From: Nitrososphaera sp.
GTDB taxonomy: Archaea > Thermoproteota > Nitrososphaeria > Nitrososphaerales > Nitrososphaeraceae
NCBI GenBank assembly: GCA_023252395.1
Contig: JAJPDY010000006.1
Span: forward strand, 1 to 15,223
Length of the DNA stretch: 15,223 bases
Direction of reading: 5' to 3'
In this document: piece by piece, positions 5,954 to 13,193 of the stretch
How positions within the stretch are numbered: the first letter of the stretch is position 1
Layout of the letters: every line of letters starts with the position of its first letter
Notes under the pieces: model-generated
Databases searched by the model: none
Seen by the model: only the letters and a program-made list of their open reading frames with translations
What the model was told of the DNA's origin: nothing
Made by a program: the position numbers and the translations under genes

Positions 5954-5960
5954 CTTATAA
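5954..5960 (-). promoter_or_regulatory. TATA box of the aroA'-aroB' operon
   Basis: The minus strand reads TTATAAG within GTTATAAGTAG, 27-33 bases upstream of the ATG at 5927. It is a strong archaeal TATA match and drives ADTH synthase and dehydroquinate synthase II together. Confidence 0.65.
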
Positions 5961-5991
5961 CTTGTTTTACTTCCTGGCTGTTCAGGGATTT

Positions 5992-6135
5992 TTAGTTGGG
6001 TTTTGCTTTGTGCAATCTCAAGAGGCCGTCCCTCATTTCCTTGAGCTGCTGGTCGGATGGATGGTACGAAAGGATCTGGTTTACCTTGACTCCAAGCCGC
6101 CTCAAATCGGCAATGATCGATTCTCTAGTCTCCAT
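5992..6135 (-). CDS. Possible 47-aa helical protein, function unknown
   Basis: From the ATG at 6133-6135 the product begins METRESIIADLRRLGVKVNQ and ends RLHKAKPN. It is charged and amphipathic, with two predicted helices around the turn YHPSD, and its codons favour G/C in third position as neighbouring genes do, which argues for a real gene. The frame stays open to an ATG at 6243 (83 aa), but the added 36 residues are hydrophobic and basic and less gene-like. TTATATTG (minus, 6172-6179) could be its TATA box, giving a leader of about 10 bases. No family is recognised and no function is proposed. It lies 64 bases upstream of ADTH synthase on the same strand. Confidence 0.45.
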   Translation of the reverse strand: METRESIIADLRRLGVKVNQILSYHPSDQQLKEMRDGLLRLHKAKPN

Positions 6136-6331
6136 GCCAACCCTTCTAAACAGAACATTAAGGCTGGCTTGCAATATAAGAAGAAACATGTCCTTGATTC
6201 TGACAGCACGGAGCAAGAGCGCAGTTGTTTTATGTCCAGACATACTCCTCTACAAATATCTGGGCACTGTTAATGTCGATTTAGTGGATATGTCGTTGGT
6301 TTGCAGCATTGAGATTGCCAAAAAGGTAGCT

Positions 6332-6360
6332 CTTTTATATGGACAGCCAAAGATAGGTGA
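6332..6360 (+). promoter_or_regulatory. TATA-like element and possible RBS for the second zinc-finger microprotein
   Basis: CTTTTATATG (6332-6341) lies about 30 bases before the TTG at 6367. GGTGA (6356-6360) is a Shine-Dalgarno match six bases before the TTG. The two readings conflict partly: a start of transcription set by this TATA box would leave almost no leader to hold the GGTGA. Confidence 0.45.
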
Positions 6361-6366
6361 ATTGTC

Positions 6367-6555
6367 TTGCTAACAGAACATGAAAGAAACCCATTCTGTT
6401 ACATATGCAACCTCTTCTTTACGCCGGACTACATGCCGGTCCACCTCAAGGTTGACCACACAAAGGAAGAGCTCGCAGCGCATCTTCTGCTTGCATACTT
6501 TGACGAGTGGCTAGAACAAGAAGAGGCCATCGAGCAAGCCGTCGAATCTTCATAA
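6367..6555 (+). CDS. C2H2-type zinc-finger microprotein (62 aa)
   Basis: 62 residues. One finger is at the N-terminus: C11-Y-I-C14, aromatic core Phe17-Phe18, His26 and His31, giving CX2C-X11-HX4H. It is followed by an acidic amphipathic helix (EELAAHLLLAYFDEWLEQEE) running to the end. The acidic tail suggests protein-protein contact rather than DNA binding alone; this is inference. The start is a TTG at 6367-6369: an in-frame TGA lies just upstream at 6358-6360 and no ATG or GTG occurs before the first cysteine. It is similar in design to the 48-residue protein at 961-1107, but with no close sequence identity outside the ligands. Confidence 0.75.
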   Translation: MLTEHERNPFCYICNLFFTPDYMPVHLKVDHTKEELAAHLLLAYFDEWLEQEEAIEQAVESS

Positions 6556-6584
6556 TTTATTCAAATAATTTTCTTAAGCATAAG

Positions 6585-6592
6585 TTTTTTAG
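6585..6592 (+). promoter_or_regulatory. TATA-like element for the membrane protein at 6614
   Basis: TTTTTTAG lies 22-29 bases before the GTG at 6614 and supports that start over the ATG at 6650. Confidence 0.4.
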
Positions 6593-6613
6593 AAATGGCG
6601 TGGTTAAAGAAAT

Positions 6614-6934
6614 GTGTCTTTCCCTTCTGATTCGTCAGAATTTGAAAGGATGTCCACAAAAAAGCTTGCAATATTGTTCGGCCTTGCATTCTTTGGGGCA
6701 TTCATGCTCATACAGATGATTCAGGGGTTTCCACTCAAGGACATCATTTTCAGGGAGCAAGCAACTGAAGAGGTACAGGTGACGTTCAAGAATGGAGACA
6801 CGTGCATCGTCGAGCCGTCAGACCAACGGGCAAGGGACATCCACGGCTGCCCGTACAATGTGGGCGACACTCTCATCATAACATACACAAAGAATGGCGC
6901 AGAGGTAAATTCCTACAGGCTCAAGACAGAGTAA
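6614..6934 (+). CDS. Small single-pass membrane protein, function unknown
   Basis: 106 residues from a GTG at 6614, or 94 from the ATG at 6650. Lys16-Lys17 precedes one transmembrane helix at about 17-37. The remaining 65 residues look like a small beta-rich domain outside the membrane: VQVTFKNGDTCIVEPSD, then Cys79 in HGCPYNVGD and LIITYTKNGAEV. Cys64 and Cys79 could form a disulfide. The pattern of short strands joined by NGD and VGD turns resembles a small barrel, but no family is recognised. The GTG is preferred because of a TATA-like box at leaderless distance; the ATG has a purine-rich GAAAGG directly in front of it, too close to be a normal Shine-Dalgarno site. It converges on endonuclease IV with a 2-base gap. 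Confidence 0.65.
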   Translation: MSFPSDSSEFERMSTKKLAILFGLAFFGAFMLIQMIQGFPLKDIIFREQATEEVQVTFKNGDTCIVEPSDQRARDIHGCPYNVGDTLIITYTKNGAEVNSYRLKTE

Positions 6935-6936
6935 CA

Positions 6937-7791
6937 TTATTTTACAAAGCCGAGGACTACTTGCAGGTTCTGCCCGTTTTCCCTTTTTTCGTCAATAGGC
7001 GTTTCCATTATTATCGGCAGGCTCTTGATTTCTTTGTGGTTGATAAATGCCGCAAGCCCTTCTGACCCGATAAGCCCAAGGCCAATATGCTCGTGCCTGT
7101 CAAGGTTGGACTTTAAGGTGCCCTTTGAGTCATTGAGGTGTATCGCCTGCAGCTGCTCTATCCCGACGACTTTATCAAAATGCTCGATAGTCTCGTTGAC
7201 TTTATCTCTGGTCCTGAGATCATAGCCGGACGCAAACAGGTGGCAGGTGTCGAGGCACACGCCATTACCTTTTGAGCCGAGCCGGTCAAGGATCAGCCGC
7301 AGCTCCTCAAAGTTGCCGCCCACGCTGTTGTTTGTCCCCGCGTTATTCTCCAGTAGCACGACAGGCTCGCTTTTTGTTTTTGACTTGTCGCGTGCAGAGT
7401 TGATAGCGTTTACCAGCTGGTCAATTCCGCTCTTTGTCCCCTTGCCCATGTGGCTCCCAAGGTGTATCACAAGGTAAGGTATGCCAAGCGCGTTGCACCT
7501 CTCCATTTCGCCTGCGAGAGTTTCCACAGATTTTGTGTAAAATTCGCTCGCAGGTCCGGACAGGTTTGGCAGGTAGGGCATGTGGACAATGACTGAAGTT
7601 TTTTCAATGCCGCTAGTGGCAAGTTTTTCCCTGAACAATTTTACGTCTGCTGGAGCCAGCGGCTTTGCGGCCCACCCGCGCGGGTTTCTGCTGAATATCT
7701 GAAACGCGGTGCAGCCCAGCTTTTTTGCATTGTCGACAGAATTTGAAATCCCGCCGGCGATTGACACGTGGAACCCTACCCTGATCCCCAT
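6937..7791 (-). CDS. nfo: Endonuclease IV (AP endonuclease)
   Basis: 284 residues, standard for the family. It cleaves the phosphodiester bond 5' of abasic sites in base excision repair with a three-zinc centre. All metal-binding segments are visible in order: GFHVSIAGG at the N-terminus, VHMPYLPN, VIHLGSH, LLENNAG, LDTCHLFASGYD, AIHLNDSKG, DRHEHIGLG and METP. The frame is open a further 87 codons upstream, but that stretch is antisense to priL and lacks family similarity. The ATG at 7789-7791 gives the canonical MGIRVGFH start and has a TTAAAG element 28-33 bases upstream. The stop is 2 bases from the stop of the converging membrane-protein gene, leaving no room for separate terminators. It is divergent from the primase genes, a DNA-maintenance neighbourhood. 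Confidence 0.96.
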   Translation of the reverse strand: MGIRVGFHVSIAGGISNSVDNAKKLGCTAFQIFSRNPRGWAAKPLAPADVKLFREKLATSGIEKTSVIVHMPYLPNLSGPASEFYTKSVETLAGEMERCNALGIPYLVIHLGSHMGKGTKSGIDQLVNAINSARDKSKTKSEPVVLLENNAGTNNSVGGNFEELRLILDRLGSKGNGVCLDTCHLFASGYDLRTRDKVNETIEHFDKVVGIEQLQAIHLNDSKGTLKSNLDRHEHIGLGLIGSEGLAAFINHKEIKSLPIIMETPIDEKRENGQNLQVVLGFVK

Positions 7792-7816
7792 TTTCTGAAT
7801 AATTGGAAGCAATGTG

Positions 7817-7826
7817 TACTTTAACT
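7817..7826. promoter_or_regulatory. TATA element for nfo, possibly working in both directions
   Basis: The minus strand reads AAGTTAAAGT and the plus strand ACTTTAACTT, a near-palindrome. Its centre is about 30 bases upstream of the nfo ATG (7791) and about 31 bases upstream of the first in-frame priL ATG (7853). It is well supported for nfo. For priL it competes with TTTTTATG at 7849-7856. Confidence 0.5.
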
Positions 7827-7888
7827 TGTCGTCGTAATTCAATGGCGTTTTTATGCCAGTACAGCTCATGACAAGTAACTTGTCGTCG
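7822..7888. repeat. 13-bp direct repeat around the priL start
   Basis: TAACTTGTCGTCG occurs at 7822-7834 and again at 7876-7888, 54 bases apart. Both copies are followed within about 6 bases by ATGG. The second copy overlaps the 13-bp palindrome ACAAGTAACTTGT (7871-7883). Confidence 0.6.
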
Positions 7889-7894
7889 ATTAGG

Positions 7895-8890
7895 ATGGGG
7901 ACTGGCGACTTGGCAAAGTACCCTTTCTTGAATGAAGCAGGAGAGTACCTTAGAGAATCCGGCTTTGGCTGGGAGGAGCTTGACAGGCCCGATATGAAAG
8001 ACATAATCGACAGGGCCGCAGAGCGGATTGAAGTCGGAGTCGGCGGCAACATCTACGACAAGCTGGAAAAATACGAAATTGAGATTCTTACGTTTATTGT
8101 GTCGCTCATTATGGTCAAGTCAATAGGGATGGAGCCAGTGTTAAAGAAATACGCGCTATCAGAAGCAAGGCGCGCCGAGGAGTTTTTGACGCAGGACCTG
8201 AAGCAGCAGAGCGAAATGCAAAAGCACTCGCTCTTTGCAAAGATCTTTGAAGACCTGTTCAAACTAAAGATAGAAGTAGCAGAAGACGGCCGGCTCTTTA
8301 AAGTCAGAGTCGCCGACTACCTTGCAAGGTCGTCACACTTCCACGAGCAGGAATGGAAGCTCATAAACAGGCTTGTGCAAGGCGGCCATGTCTATCTGGA
8401 CGCGGACGAGACTGTCAGGCTCGTGAGAAATGAGCTGTCAGTGCTCATCTACGAAAAGGTCAAGGCAATGACGCTTCCAACCCTTCCACAGGCAATCAAA
8501 GTAAAAGCAGAAGAATTGAGGGCAAAGCTCGCCCCGCGCTACGAGTACCGCACGAGCGCCGTGACAGAATACCCACCATGCGTAAAGCACGCTATTGAAG
8601 TAATGTCCAAGGGCGAGAACCTTCCCCATTCTGCAAGAGTAATGCTTGCCACCTACATGCTGGCTGTCGGCAAGCCGGTGGACGAAATCGTGATGATGTT
8701 CCAGAACGCTCCCGACTTTAACGAAAAGATAACGCGCTACCAAGTAGAGCACCTTGCGGGCATGAAGGGGAGTAGGACAAAATACTCTGTGCCGTCATGC
8801 GAAAAGCTGCGCAACGAAAACCTGTGCTTTGCAACAGAGGAATGCAATGGCATAATCAACCCGGTCCAGTTTGGCAGGAAAAGGAAATGA
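7895..8890 (+). CDS. priL: DNA primase large subunit PriL
   Basis: 331 residues from the ATG at 7895. It is the iron-sulfur partner of PriS in the archaeal/eukaryotic primase and helps start and hand off RNA primers. Four conserved cysteines for a [4Fe-4S] cluster are present: Cys229 (YPPCVKH), then Cys302, Cys311 and Cys317 in SCEKLRNENLCFATEEC. The N-terminal helical domain has the usual opening, MGTGDLAKYPFLNEAGEYL. This opening, like that of Sulfolobus PriL where YPF lies within about 10 residues of the start, favours the ATG at 7895. The frame also opens at ATG 7853 and ATG 7868, adding 14 or 9 residues. It overlaps priS by the four bases ATGA (8887-8890), indicating translational coupling and equal synthesis of the two subunits. 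Confidence 0.93.
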   Translation: MGTGDLAKYPFLNEAGEYLRESGFGWEELDRPDMKDIIDRAAERIEVGVGGNIYDKLEKYEIEILTFIVSLIMVKSIGMEPVLKKYALSEARRAEEFLTQDLKQQSEMQKHSLFAKIFEDLFKLKIEVAEDGRLFKVRVADYLARSSHFHEQEWKLINRLVQGGHVYLDADETVRLVRNELSVLIYEKVKAMTLPTLPQAIKVKAEELRAKLAPRYEYRTSAVTEYPPCVKHAIEVMSKGENLPHSARVMLATYMLAVGKPVDEIVMMFQNAPDFNEKITRYQVEHLAGMKGSRTKYSVPSCEKLRNENLCFATEECNGIINPVQFGRKRK

Positions 8891-10044
8891 TTGAAGCTGC
8901 AAAGACAATTCCTGTGGTAAGAGGGGCCTTTCGCGAATACTATTTCAAGCAGGCAAGGGCGGTTGAAGAGCCGGGCAAAATAGAGCAGCGCGAATTCGGG
9001 TACGCGCAGTTTGGCCAGGCAGGCATGACTCGGCACCTTTCTTTCAACAGCATCAAGGAGCTCCATGCGATGCTTGTCAAAGAAGTGCCATCGGATGTCT
9101 ACTGCTCAAATGCGTACTACAAGTTTCCTACGCAGCCAATGCAGGAAAAACAGTGGCTTGGAGCGGATCTGATATTTGACATCGACGGCAAGGACCTTGA
9201 CCTGCCGTGCGTCCCTTCACACACCTATCCTGTCTGCACAAACTGCGGCCATGCGTTGCCTCCTTCTGACGAAAAGAAGGAATATTCCTGCCCGTCGTGC
9301 AATGGCAAAAAGGCAGAGCGCGTTTCTATCCCGTGCAGCAAGTGCATCGAAGGATCAAAGAAGGAAGTCAGGCGACTGATAGAATTTCTGACAACCGACC
9401 TTGGGATGCAGCGCGATAACATCTATGTTTATTTTTCTGGCAACAACGGCTTTCATATCCACATAGGCGATAGCGAGTACGTGCCGCTTGACCCACAGGC
9501 GCGCTCTGACATTGTCGGATACCTGTCAGGCACCGGGCTGTTGGCAGAAAGTGTTGGCGTAAGGAAGGGGCGTGAAGGGAACATGTCGTTTATCAAGTTT
9601 CCAAGGGGAGGCATCGCGTACGGCTGGAGGGGTCGGATAGCGGACAAGCTGAAAATTGACGGCTCGTCAATCATAAAGCTCAAGCACATAGTCGACCAAA
9701 AGGGCGGCTATGCAGGTTTCAAGTCCGAACTTGACAAGATGACCCGAGAAATGGGAGTCAGGATAGACCCGCAGGTGACTACAGACGTCCACAGAATCTT
9801 CAGGATGCCCGGCACACTCAACAGCAAGAGCGGCCTTGCAAAGACAAGATGTGCGGATCTAGAATCGTTCAATCCATTTAACGATGCCTGCCTGCTTGGC
9901 GGAAACAAGGTCAATGTGAGAGTCAAGACCCATGTCAAACTAAAGTTAAAGGGCGAGGCGTTCAACATATCAAAAGAATCTGCAGAGCTGCCGGCTTTTG
10001 CAGCGGTCTACCTCATCTGCAAGGGTCTGGCAGAAGCAATGTAG
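8887..10044 (+). CDS. priS: DNA primase catalytic subunit PriS
   Basis: 385 residues. It makes RNA or DNA primers for replication and is the archaeal homologue of eukaryotic PRIM1. The catalytic carboxylates are visible as Asp98 and Asp100 in LIFDIDGKD and Asp300 in TTDVHRIFRMPGTLN. The nucleotide-binding motif GFHIHIGDS holds His190 and His192. Zinc-binding cysteines are Cys117/120 (CTNC), Cys135/138 (CPSC) and Cys150/153 (CSKC); three CxxC pairs are more than the four ligands needed for one zinc. The ATG at 8887 overlaps the priL TGA, and the product then begins MIEAAKTIPVVRGAFREYYF, the normal family start. The 30 codons open upstream are priL in another frame. The stop codon is contained in a hairpin. 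Confidence 0.96.
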   Translation: MIEAAKTIPVVRGAFREYYFKQARAVEEPGKIEQREFGYAQFGQAGMTRHLSFNSIKELHAMLVKEVPSDVYCSNAYYKFPTQPMQEKQWLGADLIFDIDGKDLDLPCVPSHTYPVCTNCGHALPPSDEKKEYSCPSCNGKKAERVSIPCSKCIEGSKKEVRRLIEFLTTDLGMQRDNIYVYFSGNNGFHIHIGDSEYVPLDPQARSDIVGYLSGTGLLAESVGVRKGREGNMSFIKFPRGGIAYGWRGRIADKLKIDGSSIIKLKHIVDQKGGYAGFKSELDKMTREMGVRIDPQVTTDVHRIFRMPGTLNSKSGLAKTRCADLESFNPFNDACLLGGNKVNVRVKTHVKLKLKGEAFNISKESAELPAFAAVYLICKGLAEAM

Positions 10045-10059
10045 ATCGAAAAATCTACA
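10040..10059 (+). terminator. Hairpin over the priS stop codon
   Basis: TGTAGAT (10040-10046) and ATCTACA (10053-10059) form a perfect 7-bp stem with the loop CGAAAA. The TAG stop (10042-10044) is in the left arm. The downstream bases (TGCTTATTGTTTGG) are only moderately U-rich, so termination here is plausible but not certain. Confidence 0.45.
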
Positions 10060-10071
10060 CACAACTGCTTA

Positions 10072-10116
10072 TTGTTTGGCACAGGTATAGCATCACCATA
10101 CCAACCGCCAAAACAA
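10072..10116 (+). other. Two-tier hairpin in the priS-UPF0182 gap
   Basis: TTGTTTGGC (10072-10080) pairs with GCCAAAACAA (10107-10116) leaving one bulged A. An inner 5-bp stem, GGTAT (10084-10088) with ATACC (10098-10102), encloses the loop AGCATCACC. It is a plausible internal-loop RNA fold of the second of three consecutive hairpins. Confidence 0.5.
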
Positions 10117-10125
10117 CGGGTTCTG

Positions 10126-10179
10126 GCCTCCTTGCATTGCAAAACCTGTCGTCTCTCATAGCATGTAATGCAAGGGGGC
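10126..10179 (+). other. 16-bp stem-loop in the priS-UPF0182 gap
   Basis: GCCTCCTTGCATTGCA (10126-10141) pairs along its full length with TGTAATGCAAGGGGGC (10164-10179), with two G-U wobbles and a 22-base loop. G-U pairs favour an RNA structure read from the plus strand rather than a DNA palindrome. No open frame explains it. It may be the 3' end of the primase transcript, a small RNA, or a leader-distant regulatory element. The rest of 10045-10253 contains only the UPF0182 promoter. Confidence 0.55.
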
Positions 10180-10222
10180 AGGGAACTGTTTTCTTCACAG
10201 AAACTAGCAGACTAATAAACAC

Positions 10223-10229
10223 ATTAAAG
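10223..10229 (+). promoter_or_regulatory. TATA-like box of the UPF0182 operon
   Basis: ATTAAAG lies 25-31 bases before the TTG at 10254, the spacing expected for a leaderless mRNA. It supports the TTG start and an operon promoter separate from priL-priS. Confidence 0.5.
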
Positions 10230-10253
10230 GGTCTTACGCCATAGTCACCTCGC

Positions 10254-13190
10254 TTGTGGGACACGTACAATGAGGACAAGGCGCCTCGCGCAGACATTGG
10301 CAGAATAGCGCGAATTGCAGTCATTGCAGCCCTTGGAGTCATCATATTTGCAATAGTGAGCAACCAGTCGGTGAACCTCTTCATGAACCTTGCCGAGTTT
10401 GGCAGCGTGTTCAGCAAGCCCCTCTATTACCTGACACTTTCCGGCCTGGTACTTGCCGCCATTTCGCTTGTGCGCGTGAATTTTGCCACCCGACACTCGA
10501 TGACTTGGTATGGCATCAGAATGGTCATAACTTTCATGAAAAGGGGCGAGTACGAGTCCAAGCACAAGGCGCTGCGTTATTCCGAATTTCAAATGAGCAA
10601 GCTGAGCTTTGCGCTCTGGCAGCTCACAAAGGTCGTGCTCTTTGCGCCGCTCTTTGGCAACATCATGTTTGGGATGGCTGTCGACTATGCTATATTGCAG
10701 GGCCACGACATCGGCCTTGGCGCGGCAGGCGGCATCTTTTCAGTCCCCTTTGCGAATCTGCCAGCTGACGGCTCATACTCACAAGAAAATATTGTGCAAA
10801 TGTTCCCGGCGCTGACATTGATAGTGCCGGCGCTCCTTGCGGCAGTCGGGCTCCGCATCCTGCTCTACATCGGGGCTTCAGGCACGCTTCATGTCGTTTC
10901 GCAGTACATGATGGACGCAAGGGAGAGCAAGCCCAAGTTCCTGTCGTACATATCCACGATAGAGATCATTCTCGGCGCGACGATATTTTGGATCGGGTTT
11001 ACCATGTTCTTCAACCACTTGGTCGACTTTAACACCCGATACACTATTGTCGGGACTCTGGTGCTTGGCGCGGCTTTCATAGGCTTTGGCTTTTTCGACA
11101 GGGTGAGGGCAAAGGTGATAATCTATCCTACGAGGAGGCACATGTATTCTCGGCTCCTGACTGTCGGGTCAGTCATTATCATAGTCGGCGCGACGATGGC
11201 GGTAAACAACAGCATCGCCGACTCGAAGGACTGGCGCGCGCCCTACGTAGCGCAAGAGATAGCAGTCAACCGCTACATGCACGAGCTTGACCAGGTTCAG
11301 GTCACGAACTATGATGTCAAGCAGCCTTCGCCAACGCCTTCAGAGATCCAGAAAACAGTGAGCGATAACTCTGACGTCTTGGATAGCATTAGGCTGCTAG
11401 ACTCTGAAGAGGCTAGAAAAGAGCTTGTCCCAGAGCTTGGGCAGAGAACCGACGTCAGCTTTGTTGACATGGATGCCACGCGGCTTGGAGATAGCATGTA
11501 CTGGGCTGGAAGCACCGCGCCCAAGATACCGGAAAACATGCCCCAGAGCAACCCGTGGTACGCCCAGCACATACTCTACACACATTCTAATGCAGGAGTA
11601 AAGGTGGTACAGGCCAATGACGGCGCTCAGGTAGACGAAAGCAAGTTCTTTCCGCAAAAGAACATCTACTATGGCGAAAGCGACGATAACGGCATTTTTA
11701 GTAGGTACTGGTCTGCATACCCTGTAGACAGGACAAAAAGCGACGAGCTGGACCAGTTCTTTTACAATGGCACCGGCGGAATCGACGTATCGCCGCCGAT
11801 GAGCTGGATGTTTGAGCCGACCTTCATGCTTTCAGACCCTGCCACCCCAATCCACATCATGAGGTACAAGGACGTGAATAGCAGGATGGACCTTCTCTAT
11901 CCGTATTTCGTTTACCAGTTTGGCTTTGGCGGCACCCCGACCAACCCCAACTTTAAGGACGTCGACGTTTACCCTGTGACTGACGGCAAGAACACTTACT
12001 GGCTCATGCCGCTTGTCGCGCTGCTAGATACTTCAAGTGTGCCATGGAGCTCAAACACCCCTTCCAGCTTTATGCTCAAGCTGACAGGGTACGCGCTCAT
12101 TGACTCATACAACGGAAGCGTGCAGGTGATAGTTACAGGGGACGACTTTTTCTCAAACATGTTCTACGAGCAGTACAAAGACGCCGGGGCTACAAGGGAA
12201 ATCCCGCAGTGGCTGAGCGGTCAGATAAAGTACCCAGAAGAGATGGTGATGTGGAGGGTGTCCAAGTTCAACACGTACCACGTGACCGATCCAAAAGAAT
12301 ACATCGAAGGCAAGACGTTCTACGAAGCCCCGCAAGACCCAGTCAAAAAAGAGGTCGCCCCGCCATACTATGTCTTTGCCAAGCCGCAAGGATTTGAAAA
12401 ACCCGAGTTTGTGGCAATCCAACCCCTCCAGCCGTCCCTGCCAAAAGACGCGGCTTCAAAGAACCTTGCAGGCTACATGGTTGTAGAAAACAACATGGAA
12501 GACCTGGGCAAGATGACATTTTACTCTTTGCCGGCTGACCCGCAGCCCAAGTTCCTCAGCCCTGCAGACGCCAAGACCAATCTTGAGAAAAACAAAGAGT
12601 ACACGGACATCAAGAACCTGTATGCAAAGAGCGACCCGGAAAGTAGCGAAAGCCTGCTCTACAAAGTGGGCGATTACGAAGTGTACTTTAGCGCACTCTT
12701 TGCAGGCTCGGGAAACAGAGAAGTAGCTACCGTGGCCGTAGTGGGCGCCACTCCTGTCGCAGGCACGTACCATGTTGGCCTTGGCGACACGCCGCAGCAA
12801 GCATTTGAGAATTATCTGCAAAAGCTGGCAGGAGTCGCGCCGCCGGCAGGCGGCCAACAGCAACCGCCGGCAGGCAACCAGACGACTCCTGACACTGCAA
12901 GCAGGATAGGGCGGCTTGAGAAGGTGTTTTCAGACGCGGGCCTGAATGTGGCCAAGCCTACGTCAATATCTGCACCTGTTTCATTCATGGAATCAACAAC
13001 AGCATATAGGGCAGACTCGGACTTTACGCAAGCAGAATCGGCAATCCATGGCTTTGTAGAAAAGTTTGCTTCACAAAGCGGCGGGCGGGTGTTTGAATGG
13101 AGAGATGGGACCCGGGTCAACTTTGGAGTGCTCCAGAATGTCAACGGCATAGTGGAGAACCACTACATCACGATAGAGGTAGGCCAGTAA
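10254..13190 (+). CDS. UPF0182-type multi-pass membrane protein with large exported domain
   Basis: 978 residues. Seven hydrophobic helices are seen at about 18-37, 55-75, 117-143, 182-208, 232-255, 263-283 and 300-319, followed by a large domain of about 540 residues. Family marks of UPF0182 in that domain include LYPYFVYQFGFGG, the WLMPLVALLDTSSVPWSS region, the IDSYNGSVQ strand, and IKYPEEMVMWRVSKFNTYHV followed by TDP near residues 659-681, and NLAGYMVVEN. The function of UPF0182 is not known. Beyond about residue 860 a Pro/Gln/Gly-rich linker (PPAGGQQQPPAGNQ) leads to a further domain of about 100 residues that I do not recognise. The start is a TTG with a TATA-like box 25-31 bases upstream. 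It is the first gene of a three-gene operon; the amidotransferase starts 3 bases after its stop. Confidence 0.85.
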   Translation: MWDTYNEDKAPRADIGRIARIAVIAALGVIIFAIVSNQSVNLFMNLAEFGSVFSKPLYYLTLSGLVLAAISLVRVNFATRHSMTWYGIRMVITFMKRGEYESKHKALRYSEFQMSKLSFALWQLTKVVLFAPLFGNIMFGMAVDYAILQGHDIGLGAAGGIFSVPFANLPADGSYSQENIVQMFPALTLIVPALLAAVGLRILLYIGASGTLHVVSQYMMDARESKPKFLSYISTIEIILGATIFWIGFTMFFNHLVDFNTRYTIVGTLVLGAAFIGFGFFDRVRAKVIIYPTRRHMYSRLLTVGSVIIIVGATMAVNNSIADSKDWRAPYVAQEIAVNRYMHELDQVQVTNYDVKQPSPTPSEIQKTVSDNSDVLDSIRLLDSEEARKELVPELGQRTDVSFVDMDATRLGDSMYWAGSTAPKIPENMPQSNPWYAQHILYTHSNAGVKVVQANDGAQVDESKFFPQKNIYYGESDDNGIFSRYWSAYPVDRTKSDELDQFFYNGTGGIDVSPPMSWMFEPTFMLSDPATPIHIMRYKDVNSRMDLLYPYFVYQFGFGGTPTNPNFKDVDVYPVTDGKNTYWLMPLVALLDTSSVPWSSNTPSSFMLKLTGYALIDSYNGSVQVIVTGDDFFSNMFYEQYKDAGATREIPQWLSGQIKYPEEMVMWRVSKFNTYHVTDPKEYIEGKTFYEAPQDPVKKEVAPPYYVFAKPQGFEKPEFVAIQPLQPSLPKDAASKNLAGYMVVENNMEDLGKMTFYSLPADPQPKFLSPADAKTNLEKNKEYTDIKNLYAKSDPESSESLLYKVGDYEVYFSALFAGSGNREVATVAVVGATPVAGTYHVGLGDTPQQAFENYLQKLAGVAPPAGGQQQPPAGNQTTPDTASRIGRLEKVFSDAGLNVAKPTSISAPVSFMESTTAYRADSDFTQAESAIHGFVEKFASQSGGRVFEWRDGTRVNFGVLQNVNGIVENHYITIEVGQ

Positions 13191-13193
13191 ACG

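Noticed and set aside
5996..6373. 125-codon plus-strand frame
   Set aside because: It lies over the minus-strand 47-aa candidate, shows no recognisable domain, and overlaps the promoter and start of the zinc-finger microprotein gene.
7792..8052. 87-residue N-terminal extension of endonuclease IV
   Set aside because: It is antisense to the priL 5' end, its composition is not family-like, and the normal endonuclease IV start is MGIRVGFH at 7791.
8797..8886. 30-residue N-terminal extension of PriS
   Set aside because: It is the priL C-terminal coding region read in another frame; the ATG overlapping the priL stop gives the standard PriS start.
10055..10417. 120-codon minus-strand frame across the priS-UPF0182 gap
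   Set aside because: It runs antisense into the UPF0182 coding region, has no domain, and the hairpins and TATA-like box explain the gap better.
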